64,000 nucleotides of DNA from Sphingomonas sp. Root710 (GCF_001429065.1 NZ_LMIB01000001.1:266158-330157), one strand, 5' to 3'; numbered from the stretch's first letter, positions 1 to 8,192 are shown. The notes: generated by a model from the letters alone, not told the origin. A program made the numbers and translations.

Positions 1-1
1 G

Positions 2-199
2 CCGGGCTGCTCGATGTGCCTGGCGATGAACCCCGACAAGGTGCCCCCGGGCGAACGCTGCGCCTCGACCTCCAACCGCAACTTCGTCGGCCGTCAGGGC
101 CCCGGCGCGCGCACCCACCTCGTCTCCCCGGCGATGGCGGCGGCGGCGGCGGTGACCGGGCATCTGGCCGACGTCCGCACGCTGGAGCCCGTGGCATGA
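2..199 (+). CDS. leuC: 3-isopropylmalate dehydratase large subunit, C-terminal end (partial)
   Basis: Only the last 65 residues are in the window. They read [14 protein letters not shown]..., the aconitase-family segment that carries an iron-sulfur cluster cysteine pair (CSMC), followed by the typical [11 protein letters not shown] and [18 protein letters not shown] tail of LeuC. LeuC pairs with LeuD to isomerise 2-isopropylmalate in leucine synthesis in the cytosol. leuD lies about 820 bases downstream on the same strand, which supports the call. The stop codon overlaps the start of the next gene (ATGA), so the downstream gene is probably translationally coupled. The start lies outside the window. 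Confidence 0.95.
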   Translation, partial: PGCSMCLAMNPDKVPPGERCASTSNRNFVGRQGPGARTHLVSPAMAAAAAVTGHLADVRTLEPVA

Positions 200-1020
200 A
201 GCGGTTGATCGCGATCGCGGCGGCGCTGCTGGCGGGCTCGGCGCAGGCGGCTCCCGTTCCGGGGACGGTCGACAAGCTGTGGCGGCTCGACTGCGGTAGC
301 GTCTGGGTCAACCAGCTCAACGTCTTTTCGGACACGCAGAGCTATACCGGCCAGAGCAAGGAGCTAACCTCCAGCTGCTATCTGATCAAGGATGGTGATG
401 CCTATATGCTGTGGGACACCGGGCTTCCCGCCGCGGTGAAGGGGCAGCCCAACGATCCGGCCAAGCCGATGACCCCCACGCTGAGCAAGACGATCGTCGA
501 GCAGCTTGCCGAGATCGGCGTGAAGCCCGAGCAGATCGGGCTTATCGGCATCAGCCATTATCATTTCGACCACACCGGCCAGGCAGCCGACTTCCCCAAG
601 GCCAAGCTGATGATCGGCGCAGGCGACCTGGAGGCGGCGCGCAAGGATCCGTCGATCGGAAAGCCGATCGCCAACTGGCTGGGCGAGGGCGTGAAGGTCG
701 AGGGCGTCAGCGGCGACAAGGACATCTTCGGCGACGGCAGCGTGACGATGATCGACCTGCACGGCCACACGCCCGGGCATCACGGCCTGCTCGTCCGCCT
801 GCCCAAGACCGGCGCGGTGCTGCTGTCGGGCGACGTCGCCCATTTCCACGAGAATCTGGACAGCGATGGGGTGCCGACCTTCAACACCGACCGGGCGGAC
901 TCGCTGGCGGCGATGGACCGCTTCCGCAAGCTGGGCAAGGCGCAGAAGGCGGTCGTGATCATCCAGCATGACCCGCGCGACATCGCCAAGCTGCCCGCCT
1001 TCCCGCAGGGAGCCGAATGA
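196..1020 (+). CDS. Secreted metallo-beta-lactamase-fold hydrolase (lactonase-like)
   Basis: The 274-aa protein starts with a signal peptide ([19 protein letters not shown]) and contains the MBL zinc motif SHYHFDHTG near residue 120, then [14 protein letters not shown] and a late QHD, which supply the usual zinc ligands. The domain resembles N-acyl-homoserine-lactonase/AttM-type MBL proteins, but the substrate cannot be read from the sequence. The ATG overlaps the leuC stop (ATGA) and leuD follows one base after the stop, so it sits inside a leuC-x-leuD operon although it is probably periplasmic. A longer upstream reading would run antiparallel to nothing useful and would overlap leuC; the signal peptide fixes the start at 196. 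Confidence 0.85.
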   Translation: MKRLIAIAAALLAGSAQAAPVPGTVDKLWRLDCGSVWVNQLNVFSDTQSYTGQSKELTSSCYLIKDGDAYMLWDTGLPAAVKGQPNDPAKPMTPTLSKTIVEQLAEIGVKPEQIGLIGISHYHFDHTGQAADFPKAKLMIGAGDLEAARKDPSIGKPIANWLGEGVKVEGVSGDKDIFGDGSVTMIDLHGHTPGHHGLLVRLPKTGAVLLSGDVAHFHENLDSDGVPTFNTDRADSLAAMDRFRKLGKAQKAVVIIQHDPRDIAKLPAFPQGAE

Positions 1021-1021
1021 G

Positions 1022-1600
1022 ATGAAGCCGATCAACCATATCGAGGGCCGCGCCTTTCCGCTGGGCCTGAAGAATGTCGACACCGACGTGATCATCCCGG
1101 CGCATTACCTGAAGACGATCACCCGCAAAGGCCTGGGCCGCGGTGCGTTCGAGACGATCCGCGCGCAGGAGGGCAACGTCTTCGACGACCCCGAATATAA
1201 GGGGGCGAACATCCTGGTCGCGGGCGACAATTTCGGCTGCGGATCGAGCCGCGAGCACGCCGCCTGGGCGCTCAACGACATGGGCGTCGACGCGGTGATC
1301 GCGCCGAGCTTTTCGGACATCTTCTCAGGCAATGCCTTCAAGAACGGCATATTGACCGTGGTGCTGCCGCAGGAAGCGGTCGACCGGCTGGTCGAGGTCG
1401 CCAAGACCGATCCGATCAGCATCGACCTGGAGCATCAGACAGTGACGACGCCGTTCCAGGACCGCTTCACCTTCGAGATCGATCCTTTCCGCAAGCATTG
1501 CCTGCTCAACGGCCTCGACGAAGTGGGCATGACGCTGGCGCAGGATGCGGTGATCGGGACGTTCGAGGCGAAGATGGCGGTGGACCGGCCCTGGTTGTAA
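1022..1600 (+). CDS. leuD: 3-isopropylmalate dehydratase small subunit
   Basis: This 192-aa protein has the LeuD swivel-domain hallmarks: [16 protein letters not shown] near the N-terminus, the loop [17 protein letters not shown] around residue 70, and a C-terminal [17 protein letters not shown]. It completes the LeuCD heterodimer that converts 2-isopropylmalate to 3-isopropylmalate. ATG at 1022 is chosen because it gives the normal length and follows the previous stop by one base; an in-frame upstream extension would only read through the previous gene. Confidence 0.96.
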   Translation: MKPINHIEGRAFPLGLKNVDTDVIIPAHYLKTITRKGLGRGAFETIRAQEGNVFDDPEYKGANILVAGDNFGCGSSREHAAWALNDMGVDAVIAPSFSDIFSGNAFKNGILTVVLPQEAVDRLVEVAKTDPISIDLEHQTVTTPFQDRFTFEIDPFRKHCLLNGLDEVGMTLAQDAVIGTFEAKMAVDRPWL

Positions 1601-1624
1601 CGCGGGCCGCAGCCAGTCGCCACC

Positions 1625-1688
1625 CCGCTCATCCTGAGCCCTTCGAGACGCCATTTCGACAAGCTCAATGGCTCCTCAGGGTGAGCGG
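1625..1688. repeat. Inverted intergenic repeat downstream of leuD
   Basis: The arms CCGCTCATCCTGAG and CTCAGGGTGAGCGG flank a centre containing TTCGAGACG...TTTCGACAAGCTCAATGG. The two arms match with few mismatches and could form a long hairpin. This is the dispersed repeat type with a core like CCTGAGC..TTCGA..CTTGTCGAA that is common between genes in sphingomonads. It may also end transcription of the leu operon, although no T-run follows. Confidence 0.7.
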
Positions 1689-1794
1689 CTGGTTTTTGGA
1701 CCGAGCGAAAGTCTGGCCGACAAATTTTGCGCAGTTGCGCGCATCGGGCGGCGTGCCTATCTGATCTCATGAACCACAAGGCGACGGGGACTGC

Positions 1795-2118
1795 ATGACC
1801 ACTTTCGATGATCGCGAACAGGCTTTCGAGAACAAGTTCGCGCATGACCAGGAAATGGCGTTCCGGATCACCGCGCGGCGCAACCGGTTGCTCGGCCAGT
1901 GGGCGGCGGGGCTGATGAAGCTGACCGCCGAGGAAACCGACGCCTATGCCAAGGGCGTGGTCCAGGCCGATTTCGAGGAAGCCGGCGACGAGGACGTCAT
2001 CCGCAAGCTGCTCGGCGACCTGACCTCGGCCGGTGTCGAGATCGACGACGCCAAGATCCGCGCGGCGCTCGACGCCAAGACGATCGAGGCGCGCCGTCAG
2101 CTGATGGAAGGCAAATAA
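1795..2118 (+). CDS. DUF1476 protein, F1-ATPase inhibitor zeta-type
   Basis: The 107-aa protein begins MTTFDDREQAFENKFAHDQE and is predicted mostly helical and charged, matching the DUF1476 family. In Paracoccus and other alphaproteobacteria this family is the zeta subunit that inhibits ATP hydrolysis by F1Fo-ATP synthase. The conserved opening (F-x-x-R-E-x-x-F-E-x-K-F/Y-A) and length fit well. bolA starts two bases after its stop and grxD follows, so the three probably form one transcript. Confidence 0.85.
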   Translation: MTTFDDREQAFENKFAHDQEMAFRITARRNRLLGQWAAGLMKLTAEETDAYAKGVVQADFEEAGDEDVIRKLLGDLTSAGVEIDDAKIRAALDAKTIEARRQLMEGK

Positions 2119-2120
2119 CC

Positions 2121-2354
2121 ATGCCGATGGCCGCGACCGAGATCGAGGCGATGATCAAGGCGGCGCTCCCCGATGCGCTGGTCGAGATCACCGACCTGGC
2201 CGGCGACGGCGATCATTATGCCGCGCGCGTGGTGAGCGAGAGCTTTCGCGGCCTGCCGCGCGTGCGCCAGCATCAGCGTGTCTACGAAGCTTTGGGCGGC
2301 AGGATGGGGGGCGTGTTGCACGCGCTTCAGCTGACCACCGCGACGCCCGAATAA
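2121..2354 (+). CDS. BolA family protein
   Basis: This 77-aa protein contains the BolA core: a helix (IEAMIKAALPDALVEITD), then GDGDHYAARVVSESFRGLPRVRQHQRVYEALG, including the conserved R-x-x-x-H-Q-x-V-Y segment with the histidine that helps coordinate an Fe-S cluster together with a monothiol glutaredoxin. It lies directly upstream of such a glutaredoxin (12-base gap), the usual BolA-Grx pairing for Fe-S trafficking. ATG at 2121 follows the preceding stop by two bases. Confidence 0.9.
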   Translation: MPMAATEIEAMIKAALPDALVEITDLAGDGDHYAARVVSESFRGLPRVRQHQRVYEALGGRMGGVLHALQLTTATPE

Positions 2355-2366
2355 GGAGCTATTACA

Positions 2367-2696
2367 ATGAGTGACGACGTTCAGGCCCGTATCGCGACGG
2401 CGGTCAATGCGGCCGACGTGCTGCTGTTCATGAAGGGCACGCCGCTGTTCCCGCAATGCGGATTCTCGAGCAAGGCGATCGCGATCCTCGAGCATCTCGG
2501 CGTCGAATATGCGACGATCGACGTGCTGCAGGACCCCGAGATCCGCGCCGGCATCAAGGAATATTCCGACTGGCCGACTATTCCGCAGCTCTATGTGAAG
2601 GGTGAGTTCGTCGGCGGTTCGGACATCATGATGGAGATGTACGAGGCGGGCGAGCTGGCCGATCTGCTCGAAGAAAAGGGTGTTGCCCACTCCTGA
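2367..2696 (+). CDS. grxD: Monothiol glutaredoxin, Grx4 family
   Basis: The 109-aa protein carries the CGFS active site (PQCGFSSKA around residue 30), the cis-Pro region WPTIPQLYVKGEFVGGSDIMMEM, and the standard Grx4 length. Such proteins bind a glutathione-ligated [2Fe-2S] cluster and pass it to apo-proteins with BolA as partner. The preceding sequence AAGGAGCTATTACA gives a good ribosome binding site for ATG at 2367. It ends a likely DUF1476-bolA-grxD operon. Confidence 0.95.
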   Translation: MSDDVQARIATAVNAADVLLFMKGTPLFPQCGFSSKAIAILEHLGVEYATIDVLQDPEIRAGIKEYSDWPTIPQLYVKGEFVGGSDIMMEMYEAGELADLLEEKGVAHS

Positions 2697-2719
2697 TATG
2701 AGCCTTCATGTCCCCTTGC

Positions 2720-2811
2720 GTCATTCCCGCGAAAGCGGGAATCCACGGTAAGGATGGACAAGAGGTTCTTTCGGTCGCGATCCATGGATTCCCGCTTTCG
2801 CGGGAATGACG
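2720..2811. repeat. Long inverted intergenic repeat
   Basis: The arms GTCATTCCCGCGAAAGCGGG and its reverse complement bracket a roughly 35-base centre; the matching extends to about 28 bases per arm (ending in ATCCACGG / CCATGGAT with a few mismatches). Each arm also contains a small palindrome CCCGCGAAAGCGGG. It lies between grxD and the glycerophosphodiesterase gene and resembles dispersed palindromic repeats found in many proteobacterial genomes. It could act as a bidirectional terminator. Confidence 0.75.
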
Positions 2812-2827
2812 ACAGGGGGTGGTTGCG

Positions 2828-3868
2828 ATGCATCGCCTGTTCGTTCTCCTGGCGGCGCTCGGCATGACGACCGCCGCGCTCGCTGAGCCGATCGTCATCG
2901 CCCATCGCGGCGCTTCGGGATCGCGCCCCGAACATACGCTGGCGGCGTACAGGCTCGCGATCGAGCAGGGCGCGGATTTCATCGAGCCCGATCTGGTGAT
3001 GACGAAGGACGATGTCCTCGTCATCCGCCATGAGAACAACATCACCGACACGACCAACATCGCCGATCACCCGGAGTTCGCCGACCGGCGGACGAGCAAG
3101 ACGATCGACGGGCATGCGGTGGTCGGCTGGTTCACCGAGGATTTCACCCTCGCCGAACTGAAGACGCTGCGCGCGCGAGAGCGGCTGCCGCAGATCAGGC
3201 CCGCGAATATGGGCTGGCTAAACGAGGAGATCGCGACGCTGGACGAGGCGCTGGCGCTGGTCCGCGCCGCCGGGCGGCGGGTGGGGATCTATCCCGAGAC
3301 CAAGCACCCCAGCTATTTCGCGGCGATCGGCAAGCCGATGGAACGCCCGCTGGTCGACGCGCTGGCGCGGGCGGGGTTCACGAAAGCCGACGATCCGGTG
3401 TTCATCCAGTCGTTCGAGGTGTCGAACCTCAAGGCGCTGCGAGAGATGACGAGGCTGCGGCTGGTCCAGCTGATCGACGGCGAAGCGCCGCCTTATGATC
3501 AGGTGGAGGCGGGGACCGGCCTGACCGTCGCCGATATGGTGTCGTTGAAGGGCCTGAAGGCGATCGCGGCCTATGCCGACGCAATTGGCCCCAACAAACT
3601 GCTGATCGAACCCCGCGACGCGGCGGGGCAGGCGCTGCCGCCAACGCGCCTCATGCACGATGCGCATGTGGCAGGGCTGCTGGTGCATGTATGGACGTTT
3701 CGGAGCGAGAATATCTTTTTGCCAGCCGGGGATCGGATCGGCGAGGATCAGGGGGCGAGAGGGGAAGCGGCGTCGGAGTATCGGCGCTTTCTGGGGTACG
3801 GGGTCGACGGGGTGTTCAGCGATTTTCCGGCCGAGGCGGTAGCGGCGCGTGGTGCGGTCGGGCGGTGA
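2828..3868 (+). CDS. glpQ: Glycerophosphodiester phosphodiesterase, exported
   Basis: The 346-aa protein has a signal peptide (MHRLFVLLAALGMTTAALA) and the GDPD signature IVIAHRGASGSRPEHTLAAY followed by GADFIEPDLVMTKDDVLV, including the catalytic His pair and the calcium-binding E-x-D. Length and the insertion after the HRGAS box match periplasmic GlpQ. It hydrolyses glycerophosphodiesters to glycerol-3-phosphate and an alcohol. A GTG nine bases upstream is possible, but ATG at 2828 gives the better signal peptide. Confidence 0.9.
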   Translation: MHRLFVLLAALGMTTAALAEPIVIAHRGASGSRPEHTLAAYRLAIEQGADFIEPDLVMTKDDVLVIRHENNITDTTNIADHPEFADRRTSKTIDGHAVVGWFTEDFTLAELKTLRARERLPQIRPANMGWLNEEIATLDEALALVRAAGRRVGIYPETKHPSYFAAIGKPMERPLVDALARAGFTKADDPVFIQSFEVSNLKALREMTRLRLVQLIDGEAPPYDQVEAGTGLTVADMVSLKGLKAIAAYADAIGPNKLLIEPRDAAGQALPPTRLMHDAHVAGLLVHVWTFRSENIFLPAGDRIGEDQGARGEAASEYRRFLGYGVDGVFSDFPAEAVAARGAVGR

Positions 3869-3943
3869 TGGGCTGGGCCGTATTTTAGCGGCCTGCCGGG
3901 AGTTGACCTAGTTGCCGACGTGCCTGGACCGGTTCAAACAGGC

Positions 3944-4336
3944 ATGATGAGCGTGAGTAAGGCTGTTGGGTTCGCCACCGTCGTCATTGTCCTCTGCGCG
4001 TGGGCTTACATTGCGCTCACGGGGGAACCACGCCTGCCGACTGGTATCGCGAATGGACGATATTCGAGCGGGTGTTGCGGCACGATTGTTTTGCACGACG
4101 GGGTGATGATCGTCGGAAATCAACGTGTCGATTACATCATCGAGCGGGACAAGGTCGGCCCGTACGTGCTGCCGGCGGCATATGTTGGGGCGTCGGCGCA
4201 TGCGGTGGTGGTCAGGTCTGATGCACATCCTTTGAAACTACGTCTCGACAATCCAGCCCACCCTCGACAACTCGAATTGATTGATGATGCCGTCGGTGGC
4301 GGACGGTATGCGTTTGTCCGCGTGAATGGCGGCTAA
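3944..4336 (+). CDS. Hypothetical membrane-anchored protein
   Basis: This 130-aa protein begins MMSVSKAV and has one N-terminal hydrophobic segment (AVGFATVVIVLCAWAYIAL), then a soluble part with a Cys-Cys pair near residue 44 and beta-rich sequence. I recognise no family. The upstream ATG at 3920 is in frame, but the hydrophobic segment sits better with the start at 3944. Its base composition is visibly less GC-rich than the neighbours. It is followed by two more small unknown genes on the same strand. Confidence 0.5.
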   Translation: MMSVSKAVGFATVVIVLCAWAYIALTGEPRLPTGIANGRYSSGCCGTIVLHDGVMIVGNQRVDYIIERDKVGPYVLPAAYVGASAHAVVVRSDAHPLKLRLDNPAHPRQLELIDDAVGGGRYAFVRVNGG

Positions 4337-4476
4337 CCACCACGATTCAGACGTTCCTTACCCGATCGAACCAAGCTGCAGAAGAGACCAATTGCGATAA
4401 TAGAAATCCGGAGGTCGAGAAGAAGTAGCTTTCGGAAACGATGTATGCGCATTCCATGGACACTGTGAGGATAAAC

Positions 4477-4932
4477 ATGGGAATTTTGGAGACGCAGCGC
4501 CGCAGGATCCGAGCGAAGTCGGTGTTGTTGTCGGGCTATCGCAAGAATGCTCGCGCATTTGACCATTGGCTGAAATTGGAGCTGGCCAAGGCAGTCGTCC
4601 CTGTCGCAATCGTCACCGCAGCCCAAGCACTTGGTTGGGTGTCTATTTCTCCGATGCTCGCCGTCGCTATCATCGGCATCTTCATGCTGTGGGTCGTCTT
4701 CGTTTACTGGAACGCTTGGGACGCCTTTCATCGTCTCGACAAAAGGCGGTTGGCGTATCTTCGCCGAACGGGGGTGGAGTGCGACCTTGTGTCGTTGTCC
4801 ACCAATCGTCGGGCATGGGCGGCGGCGTTGCAGGGAAGGACGATGCATGATGTGCTGAAAGGTGGGCCGCGCGGAACCGCCGCTCCCTCCACCGCGTCTC
4901 GCGCAGGCATTGTCAGGCAGGGCCTGGTTTAA
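4477..4932 (+). CDS. Hypothetical protein with two membrane segments
   Basis: The 151-aa protein starts MGILETQRRRIRAKS, preceded by GAGGATAAAC, a fair ribosome binding site that favours this ATG over the in-frame ATG at 4441. Two hydrophobic stretches (around residues 38-54 and 58-77) form a likely hairpin in the membrane, followed by a basic soluble tail rich in Arg. No family is recognised. The next gene begins at the base after its stop. Confidence 0.5.
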   Translation: MGILETQRRRIRAKSVLLSGYRKNARAFDHWLKLELAKAVVPVAIVTAAQALGWVSISPMLAVAIIGIFMLWVVFVYWNAWDAFHRLDKRRLAYLRRTGVECDLVSLSTNRRAWAAALQGRTMHDVLKGGPRGTAAPSTASRAGIVRQGLV

Positions 4933-5316
4933 TTGCCTTCCCATCGGTATCCGCTGATTGCCTGGTTTCAGGGCAAGATATTTCAGCTGCGAAGCTCCGG
5001 ATCGGGCGTCCTGATCATCATGTTCGTGGTCGTATCCGTCATCATGACGACATGCACCGTATCTGATCGCTCCGCGCGCGAAGGGGCGGTTCCTGAGATG
5101 GCGACGATAACCGGGTTTGGGGCCTATGAGGGGCGCTGGTATGTCGGCCATGTCCGGGTGAGCGCGGAGGACGCAAAAGGGGTTACGGGAGAAATTCTCG
5201 TTTTGCCGCGTCAAATTGCCGGGTGCAAAGTCGGCGACAAGATAAGGGCGAAGCGTAGCGGGATAGCGCTATACCTCTCGCCCGCGCCATGTCCGATCGG
5301 GAGTGGCAGGAGTTGA
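4933..5316 (+). CDS. Hypothetical exported or lipoprotein-like protein
   Basis: The frame opens with TTG immediately after the previous stop and encodes 127 aa. A hydrophobic segment (GVLIIMFVVVSVIMTTC, about residues 24-40) ends in a Cys, giving a weak lipobox-like site, followed by a short beta-rich domain with two further Cys. No family is recognised. It may be coupled to the preceding membrane-protein gene. The TTG start is uncertain, since no strong ribosome binding site is seen. Confidence 0.4.
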   Translation: MPSHRYPLIAWFQGKIFQLRSSGSGVLIIMFVVVSVIMTTCTVSDRSAREGAVPEMATITGFGAYEGRWYVGHVRVSAEDAKGVTGEILVLPRQIAGCKVGDKIRAKRSGIALYLSPAPCPIGSGRS

Positions 5317-5407
5317 CGGGCCGGAGTGCGTTTCGTGATCGAGGGTGCGTTCGGGAGGTCCCGCCTTGTAGCTCCAGCCGCGTTGCCGGAAGAAGCGGTA
5401 GACAGGG

Positions 5408-5498
5408 AAGCTGGGCCCCGGGTCAGGCCCGGGGCGACGATTTTGGGGAGGTAATTGCCCTCATCTTGTCGCCCCGGGCTTGACCCGGGGCCCAGCTT
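5408..5498. repeat. GC-rich palindromic repeat, copy 1 (start of tandem unit)
   Basis: Arms of about 32 bases begin AAGCTGGGCCCCGGGTCAGG and end in the reverse complement GCCCCGGGCTTGACCCGGGG plus CCCAGCTT. The centre is GATTTTGGGGAGGTAATTGCC.... The same element returns at 5819-5910 and its left half at 6231-6262, bracketing two GIY-YIG genes. Related arms occur near nadA and nadC. Confidence 0.8.
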
Positions 5499-5507
5499 TC
5501 ATTGCTT

Positions 5508-5801
5508 TCAGATCAGGTGATCGGAAAGGTCGTTCCACTCCGGATTGGCGGTTTCGATCAACGCGAACTTCCATTCGCGCCGCCATTTCTTGATGCGCTT
5601 TTCATGGGTGATCGCGTCGGCGATCGACGGGGTGTGGTCCGCCCAGACCAGCCGATCGAGCGCATGTTGCTTGCAGAAGTCCGAGCCTGTCCCGGTGCGG
5701 TGCTGATGGATGCGGGAGGCGAGGTCGGACGTCACGCCGACATAGATCGTACCGCGGTAGCGGTTTGCCATGATGTAGACCCAGCCGCCGTCGGTTCCCA
5801 T
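5508..5801 (-). CDS. GIY-YIG nuclease-superfamily protein, copy 1
   Basis: The 97-aa protein starts MGTDGGWVYIMANRYRGTIY and has the GIY-YIG core: WVYIM near residue 8, TIYVGVTSDLASRIHQH with the conserved Arg, and a later EKRIKKWRREWKF helix containing the usual Glu. It belongs to the small UPF0213/YhbQ-like single-domain group; its cellular role is not established. A second, nearly identical gene lies 412 bases away at 5920-6213. The start is chosen at the family-typical position; upstream sequence is the palindromic repeat. Confidence 0.85.
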   Translation of the reverse strand: MGTDGGWVYIMANRYRGTIYVGVTSDLASRIHQHRTGTGSDFCKQHALDRLVWADHTPSIADAITHEKRIKKWRREWKFALIETANPEWNDLSDHLI

Positions 5802-5818
5802 GACGGGAGGTGGAAAGG

Positions 5819-5910
5819 AAGCTGGGCCCCGGGTCAAGCCCGGGGCGACGATTTTGGGGAGGTAACTGTCCTCATTCTTGTCGCCCCGGGCTTGACCCGG
5901 GGCCCAGCTT
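5819..5910. repeat. GC-rich palindromic repeat, copy 2
   Basis: This is a near-exact copy of the 5408-5498 element, with the same AAGCTGGGCCCCGGG and CCCGGGGCCCAGCTT ends and the same GATTTTGGGGAGGTAA centre; the centre has one extra base. It separates the two GIY-YIG genes. Confidence 0.8.
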
Positions 5911-5919
5911 TTATTGTTC

Positions 5920-6213
5920 TCAGATCAGGTGATCGGAAAGGTCGTTCCACTGCGGATTGGCGCGTTCGATCAATGCGAACTTCCATTCGCGCCGCCATTT
6001 CTTGACGCGTTTTTCATGGGCGATCGCGGCGGTGATCGATGTGGTGTGGTCCGCCCAGACCAGCCGATCGAGCGCATGTTGCTTACAGAAGTCCGAGCCT
6101 GTCCCGGTGCGGTGCTGGTGGATGCGGGAGGCGAGGTCGGACGTCACGCCGACATATATCGTGCCGCGGTAGCGGTTTGCCATGATGTAGACCCAGCCGC
6201 CGTTCGTTCCCAT
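5920..6213 (-). CDS. GIY-YIG nuclease-superfamily protein, copy 2
   Basis: The 97-aa product differs from copy 1 at only a handful of positions (for example TDGG/TNGG, SIADAI/SITAAI, KRIKKW/KRVKKW, IETANPE/IERANPQ) and keeps the GIY-YIG and catalytic Arg/Glu residues. The DNA is a direct tandem duplication with a period of 411-412 bases that includes the palindromic repeat. Both copies are intact, so the duplication is fairly recent or both are maintained. Confidence 0.85.
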   Translation of the reverse strand: MGTNGGWVYIMANRYRGTIYVGVTSDLASRIHQHRTGTGSDFCKQHALDRLVWADHTTSITAAIAHEKRVKKWRREWKFALIERANPQWNDLSDHLI

Positions 6214-6230
6214 GACGGGAGGTGGAAAGG

Positions 6231-6262
6231 AAGCTGGGCCCCGGGTCAAGCCCGGGGCGACG
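6231..6262. repeat. Half copy of the palindromic repeat, third junction
   Basis: AAGCTGGGCCCCGGGTCAAG followed by CCCGGGGCGACG repeats the left arm of the 5408 and 5819 elements and then ends abruptly before the exporter gene. It marks the right border of the tandem GIY-YIG duplication. Confidence 0.75.
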
Positions 6263-6274
6263 TGGGATGCGCGG

Positions 6275-7048
6275 TTAGAGCAGCGCCTTCGCCAGCGCGA
6301 ACAGGCTGGTGGCAATCAGGACGCAGCCGACCATAGTCAGCAGGCGTTTGGGGGCGATGCGCTTGACCAGCAGCGCGCCGAGCGGGGCGGCGAGGAGGCC
6401 GCCGATGATCAGGCCGACGACCGCGATCGAGAAGGCTTCGAGGCCCAGCGTGGCGATGAAGGTCGCGGAGATCGTCGTGGTCAGGAAGAATTCGGCGGTG
6501 TTGACGGTGCCGATCGTCGAGCGCGGCTCGGTGCCCTGGACGAGCAGGTTGGAGGTGACGATCGGCCCCCAGCCGCCGCCGCCCGCCGCATCCATGAAGC
6601 CGCCGACCAGGCCGAGCGGGGCGATCACCTTCGCGGGCTTGTGGGGCGCGCCGTGGTCCATCCGCCAGGCGCGCCACAGCAGATAGAGGCCGATCCCGGA
6701 AAGATAGGTCATCACATAGGGGCGGGCGAGCGCGCCATCGATGTTCGACAGCAGATAGGCGCCGGCGACGCCGCCGATCATGCCGGGGATGACCAGCCGG
6801 CCGAACAATTTCCAGTCGACGTTACGGTGGAAGATGTGGCTGACCGCCGAGGCGGCGGTGGTGAAGGTTTCGACCAGATGGACGCTGGCCGAGGCACGTG
6901 CGGGCACGAGCCCGATGACGCTGACCAGCAGGGTGTTGGTGATCACCCCGAAGGCCATGCCGAGCGCGCCGTCGATCAGCTGGGCGATGAAGCCCACCGC
7001 GATGAACGGCAACAGGGCCTGAAGCTGGTCGAGGGAAAGTTCGGGCAT
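6275..7048 (-). CDS. TauE/SafE-family sulfite/anion exporter
   Basis: The 257-aa polytopic membrane protein has about eight hydrophobic helices and the two TauE/SafE repeats: the first with QLIDGALGMAFGV and SVHLVETFTTAASAVSH, the second with GGFMDAAGGGGWGPI and GTVNTAEFFLTTTISA. The family exports sulfite, sulfoacetate or similar anions; the substrate here is unknown. It stands alone between the GIY-YIG genes and a divergent MBL-fold gene. Confidence 0.88.
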   Translation of the reverse strand: MPELSLDQLQALLPFIAVGFIAQLIDGALGMAFGVITNTLLVSVIGLVPARASASVHLVETFTTAASAVSHIFHRNVDWKLFGRLVIPGMIGGVAGAYLLSNIDGALARPYVMTYLSGIGLYLLWRAWRMDHGAPHKPAKVIAPLGLVGGFMDAAGGGGWGPIVTSNLLVQGTEPRSTIGTVNTAEFFLTTTISATFIATLGLEAFSIAVVGLIIGGLLAAPLGALLVKRIAPKRLLTMVGCVLIATSLFALAKALL

Positions 7049-7219
7049 GGTTCAATGCATCCGGCAGGATTTTTTCATATCCCGCCGGGTGACGGGTATC
7101 GGGCGCGGACCTTAGCCGCGTCCGCCCGGGAGGCAATCTGCGTCTGACCAAGAGTTATTTGGGCGCGGGCAAGCTCATCTAGGCCGCGCACTCTTCACAT
7201 TGCCGCCGCGCGATGCCAC

Positions 7220-8092
7220 ATGGCGGCGATGAGCGAGGAGCAGCTTGCGGGCGTCGCCCAGATGCAGCACCCCCTGGTGCGCCGCGTGCTGGCGGCCAAT
7301 CCGGGGCCCTTCACCTATACCGGCACCCAGACCTATCTGGTCGGCAATCGCGACCTGGCGGTGATCGATCCCGGCCCTGACCTGCCCGAGCATGTCGAGG
7401 CGCTGATCGCGGCGATCGGCGGCGCGCCGGTGCGCGCGATCGTCTGCACCCACACTCATCGCGACCACAGCCCGGCGGCGATTGAGCTGAAGGCGCGGAC
7501 GGGCGCGCCGATCATCGGCTGCGCGCCGCTGGTGCTCGACGACAGCGGGCCGCGCGCCGACGCGGCGTTCGACCGTGGCTATGCGCCCGACGAGGCGATG
7601 CGCGACGGGGCGACGATCGGCGGCGATGGCTGGACGCTCGAGGCGATCCATACGCCCGGCCACACCTCCAACCATATCTGCTATGCGCTGCCCGAGGCGG
7701 GGGCGCTGTTCAGCGGCGATCATGTCATGGGCTGGTCGACCACCGTCGTATCGCCCCCTGACGGCGACATGGCACGCTATATGGAAAGCCTGGAAAAGCT
7801 GATCGCCCGCGAGCAGGACAGCGTCTATTATTCGGCGCATGGCGACCCGATCGAGCGACCGCAGCGCTTCGTGCGGGGCCTGGCCGGGCATCGCAAGCAG
7901 CGCGAGGGGCAGATATTGCGCTTCCTGGAAAAGCAGCCGGGCGCGGTGACCGATATGGTCGGCCAGATGTATGTCGGGATCGATCCGCGGCTGCACGGCG
8001 CGGCGGGGCTGTCGGTGCTCGCGCATCTGATCGACCTGGAGACGCGGGGTTTGGTGCGCAGCGATGCCGATCAATGGAGCTTAGCGGCATAG
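7220..8092 (+). CDS. MBL-fold hydrolase with C-terminal winged helix (LACTB2-like)
   Basis: The 290-aa protein carries THTHRDHSPA (zinc motif HxHxDH with R at the variable position, near residue 77), HTPGHTSNHICY, SGDHVMGWSTTVVSPPDGDM and SAHGDPI. The last 60 or so residues resemble the winged-helix tail of the LACTB2/RNase Z-like group (HRKQREGQILRFL, then a DLETRGLV end). Such proteins are hydrolases, in some cases RNases; the substrate is unknown. The first two in-frame ATGs (7220 and 7229) cannot be separated. Confidence 0.85.
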   Translation: MAAMSEEQLAGVAQMQHPLVRRVLAANPGPFTYTGTQTYLVGNRDLAVIDPGPDLPEHVEALIAAIGGAPVRAIVCTHTHRDHSPAAIELKARTGAPIIGCAPLVLDDSGPRADAAFDRGYAPDEAMRDGATIGGDGWTLEAIHTPGHTSNHICYALPEAGALFSGDHVMGWSTTVVSPPDGDMARYMESLEKLIAREQDSVYYSAHGDPIERPQRFVRGLAGHRKQREGQILRFLEKQPGAVTDMVGQMYVGIDPRLHGAAGLSVLAHLIDLETRGLVRSDADQWSLAA

Positions 8093-8110
8093 GATATTGC
8101 GCTCTTGTCT

Positions 8111-8192
8111 CGTCACCCCGGGCTTGACCCGGGGCCCCGCTTACTTCCAGGGCAGACAAGAAGCTGGATCCCGGGTCAAGCCCGGGATGACG
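8111..8192. repeat. GC-rich palindromic repeat upstream of nadA
   Basis: The arms CGTCACCCCGGGCTTGACCC... (8111-8142) and the complementary ...GGGTCAAGCCCGGGATGACG (8161-8192) surround a short spacer. It belongs to the same sequence family as the elements at 5408 and 9241. It fills most of the gap between the MBL gene and nadA. Confidence 0.8.

Noticed and set aside
16..195. Upstream extension of the MBL-fold gene
   Set aside because: The in-frame extension overlaps leuC in another frame; the signal peptide begins at 196.
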